Positions 1 through 8,890 of a stretch of DNA of 64,000 bases are shown in pieces. The DNA comes from Sporosarcina trichiuri (GTDB lineage: Bacteria; Bacillota; Bacilli; Bacillales_A; Planococcaceae), in the NCBI RefSeq assembly GCF_030406775.1, contig NZ_CP129119.1:1336001-1400000 (forward strand), written 5' to 3'. Each line of letters begins with the position of its first letter. The stretch's first letter is position 1. The notes beneath the pieces were generated by a model. The model had not been told where the DNA came from, made no database searches, and saw nothing but the letters and a program-made list of their open reading frames with translations. Made by a program: the position numbers and the translations under genes.

Positions 1-112
1 CATCTTTCAGATAGGCACCGAACTTCTGCTGCGATTCGAATGTTGTCGGTGCCGCTTTTGCCTGGGCCGGCATCATTGCCGGACCCATGGACATGATCGA
101 ATGGATTGCCAT
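1..112 (-). CDS. fliE: Flagellar hook-basal body protein FliE (N-terminal fragment, cut by window edge)
   Basis: Only the first 37 codons are inside the window. They start at the ATG complementary to 110-112 and read MAIHSIMSMGPAM..., running off the left edge. FliE joins the MS ring to the proximal rod of the flagellar basal body. The identification rests mainly on position: it follows flgB and flgC, as in the fla/che operon of Bacillus, 24 bases downstream of flgC. An AGGGTG-like ribosome binding site precedes the ATG. The fragment is too short to judge domains. Confidence 0.75.
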   Translation of the reverse strand, partial: MAIHSIMSMGPAMMPAQAKAAPTTFESQQKFGAYLKD

Positions 113-136
113 ATGGTCTCACCCTGCTTCCTGCTG

Positions 137-598
137 TTATTTTCCGATTTCCAGTGCTTTCATGAGCATCGCCTTGTTCGAATTCAAGACGGTGATATTC
201 GCTTCATAGGAACGCGTCGCGGACATCATATCGATCGTCTCGCGGAGCGGATCCACATTCGGCATGGACACATACCCGTTCGCATCCGCGTCGGGATGGG
301 ACGGATCGAATACTTGTTTGAAAGGCGTCTCGGTATCTTCAACAATCTTCGAGACGGCGACACCACTGCCGATGGCACCTCTGTCACGCGTTCCCATGGC
401 GATGTTAAGGAAGTTCGAGAACTGGCCCTCCCTCGGCTGGAGTGAGACGGATTTCCGGGCGTATGGCTGCCACTCACCGTCAACCAGCTTGCCGCGTGTC
501 GTATCGATATTCGCCATGTTCGATGAAATGACATCCATCCGCAGGCGCTGGGCAGTGAGTGCAGAAGCTGTCGTATTGAGTCCGTGAAAAATCGACAT
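137..598 (-). CDS. flgC: Flagellar basal-body rod protein FlgC
   Basis: A 153-residue protein of the proximal rod family, the usual length for FlgC. The N-terminal signature MSIFHGLNTTASALTAQRLR is the conserved rod-protein amphipathic helix that precedes the SSNMANIDTT motif. The C-terminus carries the matching helix (ATRSYEANITVLNSNKAML), and in assembled rod the two ends pack together. It lies two bases after the flgB stop and is followed by fliE, so the three are co-transcribed. The protein is exported through the flagellar type III apparatus and has no cleavable signal peptide. Confidence 0.95.
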   Translation of the reverse strand: MSIFHGLNTTASALTAQRLRMDVISSNMANIDTTRGKLVDGEWQPYARKSVSLQPREGQFSNFLNIAMGTRDRGAIGSGVAVSKIVEDTETPFKQVFDPSHPDADANGYVSMPNVDPLRETIDMMSATRSYEANITVLNSNKAMLMKALEIGK

Positions 599-600
599 GA

Positions 601-993
601 TCAGCGGCCTCCTTTAATGACAGTGTTCAGTGAATTGAATTTGCTGCCCATCCGGTCGACGAGCGCATTGTAATAGATCTGGTTGGCTGCAAGATCCGCC
701 TGTTCCTTATCCATGTCCACGCCGTTTCCATTCTGGTTGAACCGGAAATTCGCATAGGTGCGGACCGGTGAACCGTCAGAAGATGGAGAGAACGGCAGAT
801 GCCGCTTGTCTGTGCGATAAGCTTCCAGCTGCGCTGTCTTCGCTTCGTTCAGGTAACTTTTGAAATTGACAGTTTTCGCCTTATAATTCGGTGTGTCGGC
901 ATTCGCCACGTTCTGAGCGATCGCTTTCGACCTGTCCGCCGAGAAATTCAGCCCTTTCTCGAGTAAAGAGACAGTACCTCCATAGAGTTCCAT
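601..993 (-). CDS. flgB: Flagellar basal-body rod protein FlgB
   Basis: First gene of the flagellar operon seen here. The start is placed at the ATG complementary to 991-993, giving 130 residues beginning MELYGGTVSLLEKGLNF, because AAGGAGGAAG sits directly upstream; the open frame extends further up to 1041 but without a ribosome site. The rod motif AIAQNVANADTPNYKAK is clear. FlgB is the proximal rod component next to FlgC. Upstream, between this gene and codY, about 290 bases hold several candidate regulatory sites that are described separately. Confidence 0.95.
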   Translation of the reverse strand: MELYGGTVSLLEKGLNFSADRSKAIAQNVANADTPNYKAKTVNFKSYLNEAKTAQLEAYRTDKRHLPFSPSSDGSPVRTYANFRFNQNGNGVDMDKEQADLAANQIYYNALVDRMGSKFNSLNTVIKGGR

Positions 994-1073
994 TCGGCTT
1001 CCTCCTTCAATGGCAATTAAGAAATATATTAAATTCGACATAATCTAGCAGAAGTCAACATTTACATCCCATT

Positions 1074-1100
1074 GTATCGGATTATGGACTAATTTGTCTA
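1074..1100 (-). promoter_or_regulatory. Candidate sigma-D-type promoter upstream of flgB, inside an inverted repeat
   Basis: On the minus strand TAGA, 15 bases, then TCCGATAC resembles the sigma-D (SigD/FliA) consensus TAAA-N15-GCCGATAT, with 3/4 and 6/8 matches. The -10 lies at 1074-1081 inside one arm of a perfect 11-bp inverted repeat (1071-1081 and 1107-1117). In B. subtilis the fla/che operon has a SigD promoter as well as a SigA one. Pattern match only. Confidence 0.4.
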
Positions 1101-1155
1101 GGCTATTCCGATACAATCCAAAGGACTTTTCTATACTTCTTCACATATTCCCTAT

Positions 1156-1170
1156 AATTTTCAGAACGAA
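1156..1170. promoter_or_regulatory. Candidate CodY box upstream of flgB
   Basis: The plus-strand 15-mer AATTTTCAGAACGAA matches the CodY consensus AATTTTCWGAAAATT at 11 of 15 positions, with all mismatches in the last four bases. It lies between codY and flgB. CodY is known to repress the fla/che operon in B. subtilis, so the position is sensible, but many A/T-rich intergenic regions give matches at this level. Confidence 0.4.
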
Positions 1171-1208
1171 AACAGGTCATTTGGTACATGACTTTCTATA
1201 AACTATTA

Positions 1209-1277
1209 TTACTAGGTATTCAAAACCTTACTGACTGCAATGAATTGAAGTGATTGTATTTACTAGGTTTCCAAAAC
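1209..1277. repeat. Pair of 18-bp direct repeats upstream of flgB
   Basis: TTACTAGGTATTCAAAAC (1209-1226) and TTACTAGGTTTCCAAAAC (1260-1277) agree at 16 of 18 bases and are 51 bp apart, close to five helical turns. Each contains a partly palindromic core of the form GGTNTTNNAAAAC. This looks like a two-site operator for an unidentified regulator, either of flgB or of sequence around the codY 3' end. Confidence 0.5.
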
Positions 1278-1280
1278 AGA

Positions 1281-1319
1281 AAAAGAGCGGACAGCTGCAT
1301 TCGCTGTCCGCTCTTTTTT
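1281..1319 (-). terminator. Rho-independent terminator of codY
   Basis: The stem AAGAGCGGACAGC pairs with GCTGTCCGCTCTT around a short loop, flanked by A and T runs on both sides, just downstream of the codY stop. The symmetrical A/T flanks could make it bidirectional, but the only gene reading into it is codY. Confidence 0.85.
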
Positions 1320-1331
1320 GTGTTCCTTACA

Positions 1332-2108
1332 TTATGATTTCTGTTTTTCGAGTTCCTCCAGGAATTTGCTGTTCAGCACTTTGATATATGTCCCTTTCAT
1401 ACCAAGGGAGCGGGACTCGATCACGCCGGCACTTTCAAGTTTGCGCAATGCGTTTACAATGACTGAGCGGGTGATACCGACACGGTCAGCGATCTTGGAC
1501 GCAACCAAAAGGCCCTCGTTGCCATCAAGCTCATTGAAGATATGCTCGATCGCTTCATGCTCACTGTATGAAAGTGAGTTGATAGCCATCTGGACAACCG
1601 CTTTGCTGCGGGCTTCCGTTTCGATCTCTTCCGCTTTTTCACGGAGGATTTCCATGCCGACGACTGTAGCGCCATATTCGGCCAAGATGAGATCATCTTC
1701 CTTGAACTCTTCACTCAGACGGGCAAGGATCAGCGTCCCGAGACGGTCGCCGCCGCCGATGATCGGCACGATCGTTGTCAGGCCTTCCTTGAACAGGTCT
1801 TTATTTTCGACAGGGAAGACAGTATATTCGCTGTCCACGCCGATGTTCTGTGATGTTTCACGGATATTGAACAATTTGTTCGTATACGTTTCAGGGAACT
1901 TACGGTCTTCAAACATCTGCTTCATGCGCTCGTTTTCGATCTGGTGATGGATCTCGTGGCCGAGCAGCTTCCCTTTCCGGCTTACGATGAATGCGTTGCA
2001 GTCGATGACTTCGCTCAGCTGTTCGGCCATCTGTTTGAAGTTGACCTGCTTCCCGGCAGTTTCCTGAAGCATCGCGTTGATTTTTCTTGTTTTGTCTAAC
2101 AGTGTCAT
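1332..2108 (-). CDS. codY: GTP- and branched-chain-amino-acid-sensing global regulator CodY
   Basis: A 258-residue protein, about the standard CodY length (259). The N-terminal GAF-type domain (roughly residues 1-155) binds isoleucine, leucine and valine. The C-terminal winged helix contains [20 protein letters not shown], which reads as the DNA-recognition helix near residue 215. CodY represses or activates nutrient-adaptation genes when GTP and branched-chain amino acids are plentiful. It sits 80 bases after hslU, the fourth gene of the xerC-hslV-hslU-codY cluster found in Bacillus, and is followed by a strong terminator. A candidate CodY site lies downstream, before flgB. Confidence 0.98.
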   Translation of the reverse strand: MTLLDKTRKINAMLQETAGKQVNFKQMAEQLSEVIDCNAFIVSRKGKLLGHEIHHQIENERMKQMFEDRKFPETYTNKLFNIRETSQNIGVDSEYTVFPVENKDLFKEGLTTIVPIIGGGDRLGTLILARLSEEFKEDDLILAEYGATVVGMEILREKAEEIETEARSKAVVQMAINSLSYSEHEAIEHIFNELDGNEGLLVASKIADRVGITRSVIVNALRKLESAGVIESRSLGMKGTYIKVLNSKFLEELEKQKS

Positions 2109-2188
2109 TTATGGTTCCTCCTCAAGGTTCTTGACTGATATGAATATTCTAAAGGTTTTCAATTATTAAATAAACCATTTTGCCTTAT

Positions 2189-3586
2189 TTACAGAATGAA
2201 ATGTGACAGATCTTTGTCTTTGACAATTCCGGCTAATTTTTCATCGACATAGGCAGGTGTGATCCGGATGCTGGTCGGTCCGATATCCGAAGCCTCGAAA
2301 GATAATTCTTCCAGCAGACGCTCGACGATCGTATGCAGCCGTCTCGCCCCTATATTTTCCGTGTTGTCATTTACTTCGAATGCGATTTCCGCAATCCGGT
2401 CGATCGCCTCGTCCGTGAACTCCAACAGGACGTCCTCTGTCGCCAGAAGTTTCTCATACTGTCTGATGAGTGAGAAATCGGGCTCTTTCAAAATGCGCAC
2501 AAAGTCCTCTTTCGACAGCTTATCCAGCTCGACCCGCAGCGGGAATCGGCCCTGCAGTTCCGGGATGATATCGGATGGTTTTGCGATATGGAACGCCCCT
2601 GCACCGATGAAGAGGATATAATCTGTCCGGACAGCACCATATTTAGTATTGACTGTGGATCCTTCGACGATCGGCAGGATATCGCGCTGTACGCCTTCAC
2701 GCGATACGTCTGCATTGCCGGAACCGCTTTTGCTCGCGATTTTATCCATCTCATCGATGAAGATGATGCCGGACTGCTCTGTCAGCTCCACTGCAAGCCG
2801 TGCGATCTCATCATGGTCGATCAGCTTATCCGCTTCCTCCGCCTCGACGACTCGCCTTGCGTCTTTCACTTTCATGTTCCGGGAAACGGTCTTCTTCGGC
2901 ATAAGGGATGATAAGGCATCCTGCATACTGGTTCCCATCTGTTCCATTCCCGATCCCTGGAGAGCGTCAAACATGGAAGGCTGCTGGGATTCCACATCCA
3001 CGGTAATCTGCTCTTCCTCGAGCTTACCTTCTTTCAGAAGTGCGGCAATCTCGCTGCGTTTCCGCGTTCTTTCGGATTCCTCTTCCTGGTTTTCCGTGTC
3101 CTGCTCGTTCTTCTGGCCGCCGAAGAGCATTTCAAATGGATTCTGCATGTGGCCTTTCTTTTTCTTCGCCGGAACGAGCAGCTCGACGAGACGTTCTTCT
3201 GCCTGTTCAGCAGCCTGGTCTTTCACTTTCTCCCTCTGCTGTTCCTTGACGATACGAACCCCTGTCTCGACCAGATCGCGGACCATCGATTCGACATCCC
3301 GTCCGACGTAGCCGACTTCCGTGAACTTCGTCGCTTCCACTTTCACAAATGGGGCATCGACCAGTTTGGCGATACGGCGCGCAATTTCGGTTTTCCCGAC
3401 GCCGGTCGGTCCGATCATCAATATGTTTTTCGGTATGATTTCACTTTTTTCCTCATCCGTGAGCAAATTTCTGCGGTATCTGTTGCGTAAGGCGACCGCG
3501 ACCGCTCTTTTCGCTTGTTCCTGGCCGACAATATAACGGTTCAGGAAAGTGATCATCTCTTTTGGTGTCAGTTCCTTGGACTTCAT
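2189..3586 (-). CDS. hslU: ATP-dependent protease ATPase subunit HslU (ClpY)
   Basis: A 465-residue AAA+ unfoldase that feeds substrates to the HslV peptidase. The Walker A motif GPTGVGKT is at residues 59-66 and the Walker B IIFIDEMD is near residue 273. The charged segment between them (about 130-240, including [17 protein letters not shown]) is the intermediate domain. The C-terminal sensor-2 region [17 protein letters not shown] is intact and the protein ends in the short hydrophobic tail that docks into HslV. The ATG overlaps the hslV stop by four bases (ATGA), with GGAGGTG inside the hslV end, so the two subunits are translationally coupled. Confidence 0.98.
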   Translation of the reverse strand: MKSKELTPKEMITFLNRYIVGQEQAKRAVAVALRNRYRRNLLTDEEKSEIIPKNILMIGPTGVGKTEIARRIAKLVDAPFVKVEATKFTEVGYVGRDVESMVRDLVETGVRIVKEQQREKVKDQAAEQAEERLVELLVPAKKKKGHMQNPFEMLFGGQKNEQDTENQEEESERTRKRSEIAALLKEGKLEEEQITVDVESQQPSMFDALQGSGMEQMGTSMQDALSSLMPKKTVSRNMKVKDARRVVEAEEADKLIDHDEIARLAVELTEQSGIIFIDEMDKIASKSGSGNADVSREGVQRDILPIVEGSTVNTKYGAVRTDYILFIGAGAFHIAKPSDIIPELQGRFPLRVELDKLSKEDFVRILKEPDFSLIRQYEKLLATEDVLLEFTDEAIDRIAEIAFEVNDNTENIGARRLHTIVERLLEELSFEASDIGPTSIRITPAYVDEKLAGIVKDKDLSHFIL

Positions 3587-4128
3587 TCGCCGAGCACCTC
3601 CACGATAATATTATCATTCGTGAATACACAGATTTCTGCAGCCGTTTCAAGGGCTGCCCGGGCAATCTGTTCCGCCGTGAGTGTATCGCCTGCATGCTTT
3701 GCCAGCGCACGGCCGGCTGCCAATGCATAGTTGCCGCCGGATCCGATGGCGAGGATACCGTCATCAGGCTCAATGACCTCACCTGTGCCGGAAACAAGCA
3801 GCAGGCTTTCTTTGTTCATGACGAGAAGCATCGCTTCCAGTTTCCTGAGGACCTGATCCCCCCGCCATTGTTTCGCCAATTCCACGGAGGCACGCTGCAG
3901 ATTTCCGTTGTACTCCGTCAATTTGTCTTCAAACAGATCGAACAGTGTGAAGGCATCAGCTACGGATCCGGCAAACCCTGCAAGGACATTGCCGTTGAAG
4001 AGCCTTCTCACCTTCCTGGCCGTATGTTTCATGACGACGCTCTCTCCCATCGTCACCTGTCCGTCACCGGACATTGCACAGACCCCATTATGCCGGATTG
4101 CAAAAATTGTCGTTGCATGAAATTCCAT
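3583..4128 (-). CDS. hslV: ATP-dependent protease peptidase subunit HslV (ClpQ/CodW)
   Basis: A 181-residue proteasome-related peptidase, full length. It begins [15 protein letters not shown]: five residues precede the Thr-Thr pair that aligns with the catalytic N-terminal threonine of HslV. The Ser-Ser found near the start of B. subtilis CodW is absent, so activity would require removal of the short leader to expose Thr6. The motifs SGDGQVT and [14 protein letters not shown] are conserved. A strong TAGGAGGAAT ribosome site precedes the ATG. It is the second gene of xerC-hslV-hslU-codY and overlaps hslU. Confidence 0.97.
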   Translation of the reverse strand: MEFHATTIFAIRHNGVCAMSGDGQVTMGESVVMKHTARKVRRLFNGNVLAGFAGSVADAFTLFDLFEDKLTEYNGNLQRASVELAKQWRGDQVLRKLEAMLLVMNKESLLLVSGTGEVIEPDDGILAIGSGGNYALAAGRALAKHAGDTLTAEQIARAALETAAEICVFTNDNIIVEVLGE

Positions 4129-4139
4129 TCAGATTCCTC

Positions 4140-5039
4140 CTAAGCACGCGGATGCGTATTCATGTAGGTTCTCCGTAAATGCTCTTTCGTTGTATGCGTG
4201 TAGATCTGCGTTGATGACAGATCGCTGTGGCCGAGCAATTCCTGCACTGTCCTCATATCGGCGCCCGCTGACAGCAAATGGGTGGCGAATGTATGGCGCA
4301 GCATATGCGGATACACTTTCGTCTGGATTGCAGCACGCTCCACTATGGATGTAAGGACATGCCGGACTCCCCTGGCTGTCAGAGCCCCGCCGCGCAAGTT
4401 GACGAACAGCTTATCATGGCGGACATTTTTCATGAGACGCGGTCGCACATTTCCTATGTATGATTCCAGCGCCTCTGCTGCCAGGCTCCCGAACGGAATA
4501 TACCGTTCCTTCCTGCCTTTCCCCATGACACGGACGATACCCAGATCGAGGTCCACATCGGGCAGGGTGATGGACGTCAGCTCACTGACGCGCACCCCCG
4601 TCGCATAGAGCAGCTCGAGCAATGCTAGATCGCGTACGTCCCTCGGCTGCCCGCCTTGACATACCGAAAACAATTTTTCAAGTTCTTCTTCATAAAAAAA
4701 AGCCGGCAGCCGTTCTTCCTTTTTAGGATGATGCAGCAAGCGGAATGCCGTGTCGTCTATTCCGCATCGTGAATTCGCGAACCGGAAGAATGAGCGGACA
4801 GATGAGATTTTTCTGGAGATGGTCGTGCGGGACAGTCCGCGGTCATACAGCCGGGACACATACAGCCGGGCTTCCTGGTACGTGATCGACTCGATCGTGC
4901 CAATTCCTTCACTTGCCAGGAACTCAAGGAATTCGTCCACATCCGTTATATACTCGGATACAGTGTGTACAGAATAGTTCTTCTCCAAACGGATATACGT
5001 TATATAATCATCACGCAGTTTCAATGTCTGCTGTTCCAA
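4140..5039 (-). CDS. xerC: Tyrosine recombinase XerC (CodV)
   Basis: Site-specific recombinase that resolves chromosome dimers, about 299 residues. An N-terminal SAM-like core-binding domain (through residue ~110) is followed by the catalytic domain with Arg in GVRVSELT, Lys in GKGRKERYIPFG, His-x-x-Arg in HMLRHTFATHLL, His in LLGHSDLSS and the nucleophile Tyr in TQIYTHTTKE. The start is uncertain: the longest frame begins at a GTG (5048) that overlaps the GGGGGTG ribosome site, while a TTG nine bases later (5039) has proper spacing, so I chose the TTG. First gene of the xerC-hslV-hslU-codY cluster. Confidence 0.95.
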   Translation of the reverse strand: MEQQTLKLRDDYITYIRLEKNYSVHTVSEYITDVDEFLEFLASEGIGTIESITYQEARLYVSRLYDRGLSRTTISRKISSVRSFFRFANSRCGIDDTAFRLLHHPKKEERLPAFFYEEELEKLFSVCQGGQPRDVRDLALLELLYATGVRVSELTSITLPDVDLDLGIVRVMGKGRKERYIPFGSLAAEALESYIGNVRPRLMKNVRHDKLFVNLRGGALTARGVRHVLTSIVERAAIQTKVYPHMLRHTFATHLLSAGADMRTVQELLGHSDLSSTQIYTHTTKEHLRRTYMNTHPRA

Positions 5040-5200
5040 TGGATGCACCCCCGTATGAATGGCTCGGATTGCAGGGCGGGCTGGCGGTCATCTGTAACTG
5101 TTAGAAAATGCCGATTACTCGTTAAATTCAAATTCATCCACGGTTTACTATACATGATGAACCACTGTTCTATCAACTATCTGAGGCTCTGTCGTCAGAC

Positions 5201-5229
5201 CTCTTAATAATATTTTGATGGACTGTCAA
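5201..5229 (-). promoter_or_regulatory. Possible promoter of the xerC-hslVU-codY operon
   Basis: A perfect -35 TTGACA (complement of 5224-5229) is followed after 17 bases by a poor -10 (TAAGAG), with TATTAT-like sequence closer in. It lies in the 300-base gap between trmFO and xerC, which holds no convincing gene and otherwise only the trmFO terminator. Confidence 0.3.
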
Positions 5230-5274
5230 CAAAACTTCACATTCTCTTCACGAATTGCCTGCCGCATCAACCAT

Positions 5275-5308
5275 AAAGAAGCCAGCAGAGCATGACTGCT
5301 CTGCCGGC
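5275..5308 (-). terminator. Terminator downstream of trmFO
   Basis: GCCGGCAGAGCA pairs with TGCTCTGCTGGC around a four-base loop (GTCA), followed on the minus strand by TTCTTTAT. The stem is strong but the T tract is broken, so termination may be partial. Confidence 0.65.
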
Positions 5309-5351
5309 CGGCTCATTATCCAACACAAGACTCTTCTGGACAATATCGTCC

Positions 5352-6677
5352 TCAGTTTACCGTCTGGTGGGTTTCTTTGAACGTCTCCAATGCTGCCAGT
5401 GCACGTTCAGCATGTTTCTCCGCACGCTCAACCTTGGAACGGATCCGTTCGCCGAGATCCGGGAACAGACCGAAGTTGACATTCATCGGCTGGAAGTTCT
5501 TCGAGTCCGCTTCCGTAATATAGCGTGCCATACTGCCGAGCGCAGTTTCCTTCGGCAGGACGCAGAGCTCCTCACCGAGTGCCAGGCGGGCAGCGTTCAT
5601 GCCTGCCACAAGGCCTGCTCCTGCAGATTCAACATACCCTTCGACGCCTGTCATCTGTCCGGCAAAGAACAGATTCGGGTTGGCGCGCAGCTGGTATGTC
5701 GGTTCGAGAACACGCGGGGAATTGATGAATGTGTTCCGGTGCATGACACCGTACCGGACGATCTCCACATTCTCAAGCCCGGGAATGAGACGGAGCACCT
5801 CTTTCTGTGCACCCCATTTCATGTGTGTCTGGAATCCGACAATATTATAGAGCGTGCCGGCTGCATCATCCTGACGCAGCTGCACAACCGCTTTCGGGCG
5901 CTTCCCTGTTTTCGGATCTTCGAGACCTACAGGTTTCATAGGTCCGAACAGCAGCGTCTTCTCTCCCCGGGAAGCGAGCACTTCCACGGGCATACAGCTT
6001 TCAAAATACACTTCTTTCTCGAATTCCTTCAGTTCAGCGACTTCCGCATTGACGAGTGCGTCATAGAAGCGGCCGAACTCCTCCTCATCCATCGGACAAT
6101 TGAGATAAGCGGCTTCCCCTTTGTCATAGCGGGATTTCAAATAGACCTTGTCCATATCGATGGAATCCTTCTCGACGATCGGCGCTGCCGCATCGTAGAA
6201 GTACAGATATTCCTCCCCGGTCAGTTGGCGGACCTTCTCCGCGAGTGCCGGTGATGTCAGAGGTCCTGTCGCGATGACGGTGATTCCTTCAGGGATCTCT
6301 GTCACTTCTTCGTTGACGACTTCGATCAGCGGATGGTTTCTCACTTTGTCGGTGACATGCTGGGAGAATTCATGCCGGTCCACAGCAAGAGCGCCGCCTG
6401 CCGGAACGGAACATGCGTCCGCAGCCGAGATGATGACGGAGTCCAGGCGGCGCATCTCTTCTTTGATGACGCCGACTGCATTCGTCAGCGAGTTGGCACG
6501 CAGGGAATTGCTGCACACAAGCTCTGCGAACTTGTCTGTATGATGGGCGGGTGTCTGCTGGACAGGGCGCATTTCGTACAGGCGGACAGAGACGCCTCTG
6601 TTCGCGATCTGCCAGGCTGCTTCACTTCCTGCAAGACCGGCTCCGATTACATTAACTGATGGTGTCACGGTTACCAC
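5352..6677 (-). CDS. trmFO: tRNA (uracil-54-C5)-methyltransferase TrmFO (folate/FAD-dependent)
   Basis: A 441-residue flavoprotein that makes ribothymidine at position 54 of tRNA using methylenetetrahydrofolate, the low-GC Gram-positive alternative to TrmA. The N-terminal dinucleotide-binding motif [13 protein letters not shown] begins near residue 10. Conserved family blocks include [29 protein letters not shown] and the C-terminal [16 protein letters not shown]. It starts with GTG at 6677 behind AGGAAAG; another GTG lies nine bases in. It follows topA directly, as in Bacillus (topA-gid-codV). Confidence 0.97.
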   Translation of the reverse strand: MVTVTPSVNVIGAGLAGSEAAWQIANRGVSVRLYEMRPVQQTPAHHTDKFAELVCSNSLRANSLTNAVGVIKEEMRRLDSVIISAADACSVPAGGALAVDRHEFSQHVTDKVRNHPLIEVVNEEVTEIPEGITVIATGPLTSPALAEKVRQLTGEEYLYFYDAAAPIVEKDSIDMDKVYLKSRYDKGEAAYLNCPMDEEEFGRFYDALVNAEVAELKEFEKEVYFESCMPVEVLASRGEKTLLFGPMKPVGLEDPKTGKRPKAVVQLRQDDAAGTLYNIVGFQTHMKWGAQKEVLRLIPGLENVEIVRYGVMHRNTFINSPRVLEPTYQLRANPNLFFAGQMTGVEGYVESAGAGLVAGMNAARLALGEELCVLPKETALGSMARYITEADSKNFQPMNVNFGLFPDLGERIRSKVERAEKHAERALAALETFKETHQTVN

Positions 6678-6692
6678 TTCTTTCCTGCTTAA

Positions 6693-8771
6693 TTATTGTT
6701 GCGGGTTCTCTTTATAATCGCATTCCGTACACTGGATTTGAAGACCTTTTTTCAATCGTTTTTCAACTAACGTGCTTTCACACTTCGGACAAGGCCTGGA
6801 GATCGGCTTATCCCATGAGATATATTCACAGTCCGGGTACCGGTCGCAGCCATAGAAAATCCGGTTTTTCTTGCTCTTCCGCTCGACGACCTCCCCTTTT
6901 TTACATAGGGGACATGTGACGCCGATCGGCTTGACGATGGCTTTCGTATTGCGGCAGTCCGGGAAATTCGAACAAGCCATGAATTTACCGTACCGTCCCA
7001 TTTTGAAGACCATTGGGGCTCCGCACTTTTCACAATCTTCGCCGGCAGGCTCGTCTTTGATTTCGATTTTTTCCATTTCCTCATCAGCGATCTTGAGGTG
7101 CTTCTCGAAATCTTTGTAGAAGTCATCGATCACTTTCACCCAGGCGATGTCGCCTTCTTCGATCTGGTCGAGGCTCTGTTCCATTTTTGCCGTGAATTCG
7201 GCATTGGTGATATCCGAAAAGTATTGGTTCACCGCCGCGTTGACGATCTCCCCGAGTTCGGTCGGTACGAACCGCTTGGCGTCAAGCGTCACATATCCGC
7301 GTCTCTGGATCGTATCCAGTGTCGGCGCGTAGGTGGACGGACGGCCGATGCCGAGCTCTTCCAGTGTCTTGACGAGACGGGCTTCCGAATAACGGGGCGG
7401 CGGCTGCGTGAAGTGCTGTTTCGGATCGATCTTCGTACATTCGACAGTTTCCCCTTCCTCCAGTGGCGGAAGGACGTTATCCTTCTCCTCTTCCTTATCG
7501 TCCTGGCTCTCGACGTAGACTTTCATGAAGCCTTGGAATTTCACCTGGGAGCCTGTCGCCCTGAACTGGATGCCGCTGTTTACAAGATCCGCAGTCACTG
7601 TATCGAGGACTGCCGGCGCCATCTGGCTCGCGACAAAACGGGACCAGATGAGCTTGTACAGTTTCAGCTGGTCTTTCGACAAGAATTCTTTCATCGCATC
7701 TGGTGTCCTCATGACGGAGGTGGGCCGCACCGCTTCATGGGCATCCTGCGTCTTCGCTGCAGCAGGCTTGCCCGTTGTTTTCGTACTGCGGAGATACTCC
7801 TTCCCGTACATGGTCCCGATATGCTCTTTCGCTTCACCTTGCGCAGTTTCCGAAATCCGGGTCGAGTCGGTACGCATGTAGGTGATCAGGCCGACGATCC
7901 CTTCTTTGCCGACAGTGATCCCTTCGTAGAGCTGCTGGGCGATCATCATTGTCTTCTTGGCCCGGAAATTGAGCTTACGGGCAGCTTCCTGCTGCAGGGA
8001 AGACGTCGTGAAAGGTGCTGCGGGATTCCGTTTCCTCTCTTTTTTCACGACTTTTGTAACAGTGAACCCGTCGCCGTCGAGCTGGCCGAGAATTTCGTCC
8101 ACCTGCTGTTTGTCGCCGAGCTTCACTTTCTTGCCTGATTTGCCGTAGAACGAGGCATTGAACGCACCTTCCGTTTTGCTGAAGTCTCCGCCGATCGTCC
8201 AGTATTCTTCCGGTTCGAAGACCTTGATCTCCTCTTCCCGGTCGATGATCAGTTTGAGGGCCACGGATTGGACACGGCCTGCAGAGAGTCCCTTTTTCAC
8301 TTTCTTCCACAGTATCGGGCTTATATTATAGCCGACCAGACGATCGAGGATGCGCCGTGCCTGCTGGGCATCCACAAGGTCTGAATTGATCGGGCGCGGA
8401 TGCTTGAACGAATCTTTGATGGCGTCTTTCGTAATTTCGTTGAAGACGACACGGCAGTCCGTTTCTTCATCCACACCGAGCTGGTGCGCGAGGTGCCAGG
8501 CGATCGCTTCCCCCTCTCTGTCGGGGTCAGCTGCGAGAAAGATCTTTTTCGCTTTTTTCGCTTCTTTTTTCAAGTCCTGCAAGATCGGGCCTTTCCCACG
8601 GATCGTTATATACTTCGGCTCATAATTATTTTCAACGTCGACTCCCATCTGACTGCGCGGCAGATCGCGCAGGTGACCGAGGGAAGCGCGCACCTTGTAT
8701 TTCTTTCCTAAGTACCGCTCGATTGTTTTCGCTTTCGCGGGTGATTCCACTATTACCAAGTAATCCGCCAT
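6693..8771 (-). CDS. topA: DNA topoisomerase I
   Basis: A 692-residue type IA topoisomerase that relaxes negative supercoils. The N-terminal TOPRIM fold begins [20 protein letters not shown], with the acidic [11 protein letters not shown] cluster near residue 80. The nucleophile is the Tyr of [10 protein letters not shown] at about residue 298. The C-terminus holds three tetracysteine zinc-ribbon repeats, each with a CxxC pair near the start (CEKCGAP, CPLCKKG, CPKCEST) and a second pair of cysteines about 17-20 residues on. The stop is 15 bases before trmFO. The start ATG has a GGGGGACG ribosome site. Confidence 0.98.
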   Translation of the reverse strand: MADYLVIVESPAKAKTIERYLGKKYKVRASLGHLRDLPRSQMGVDVENNYEPKYITIRGKGPILQDLKKEAKKAKKIFLAADPDREGEAIAWHLAHQLGVDEETDCRVVFNEITKDAIKDSFKHPRPINSDLVDAQQARRILDRLVGYNISPILWKKVKKGLSAGRVQSVALKLIIDREEEIKVFEPEEYWTIGGDFSKTEGAFNASFYGKSGKKVKLGDKQQVDEILGQLDGDGFTVTKVVKKERKRNPAAPFTTSSLQQEAARKLNFRAKKTMMIAQQLYEGITVGKEGIVGLITYMRTDSTRISETAQGEAKEHIGTMYGKEYLRSTKTTGKPAAAKTQDAHEAVRPTSVMRTPDAMKEFLSKDQLKLYKLIWSRFVASQMAPAVLDTVTADLVNSGIQFRATGSQVKFQGFMKVYVESQDDKEEEKDNVLPPLEEGETVECTKIDPKQHFTQPPPRYSEARLVKTLEELGIGRPSTYAPTLDTIQRRGYVTLDAKRFVPTELGEIVNAAVNQYFSDITNAEFTAKMEQSLDQIEEGDIAWVKVIDDFYKDFEKHLKIADEEMEKIEIKDEPAGEDCEKCGAPMVFKMGRYGKFMACSNFPDCRNTKAIVKPIGVTCPLCKKGEVVERKSKKNRIFYGCDRYPDCEYISWDKPISRPCPKCESTLVEKRLKKGLQIQCTECDYKENPQQ

Positions 8772-8834
8772 TATGTTTCGTCCCCCTTACAGAGGTTCTT
8801 TGTATTTATTCATCCAAAAGAATATCTGTTGCAA

Positions 8835-8863
8835 AATGTATAACAGTTTTTCTGGAAAAGCAA
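8835..8863 (-). promoter_or_regulatory. Possible topA promoter
   Basis: TTGCTT (complement of 8858-8863), 17 bases, then TACATT; an alternative -10 TATACA overlaps with shorter spacing. It lies in the 119-base gap between dprA and topA. Weak consensus on both hexamers. Confidence 0.3.
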
Positions 8864-8890
8864 CTGTTTCAGTGAAATGGTTTTTTTCCG

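Noticed and set aside
2259..3536. Several plus-strand frames opposite hslU
   Set aside because: All are Ser/Phe-rich antisense shadows of the conserved ATPase.
5049..5351. A small gene in the 300-base trmFO-xerC gap
   Set aside because: The short frames lack ribosome sites and resemblance; the gap is explained by a terminator and a candidate promoter.
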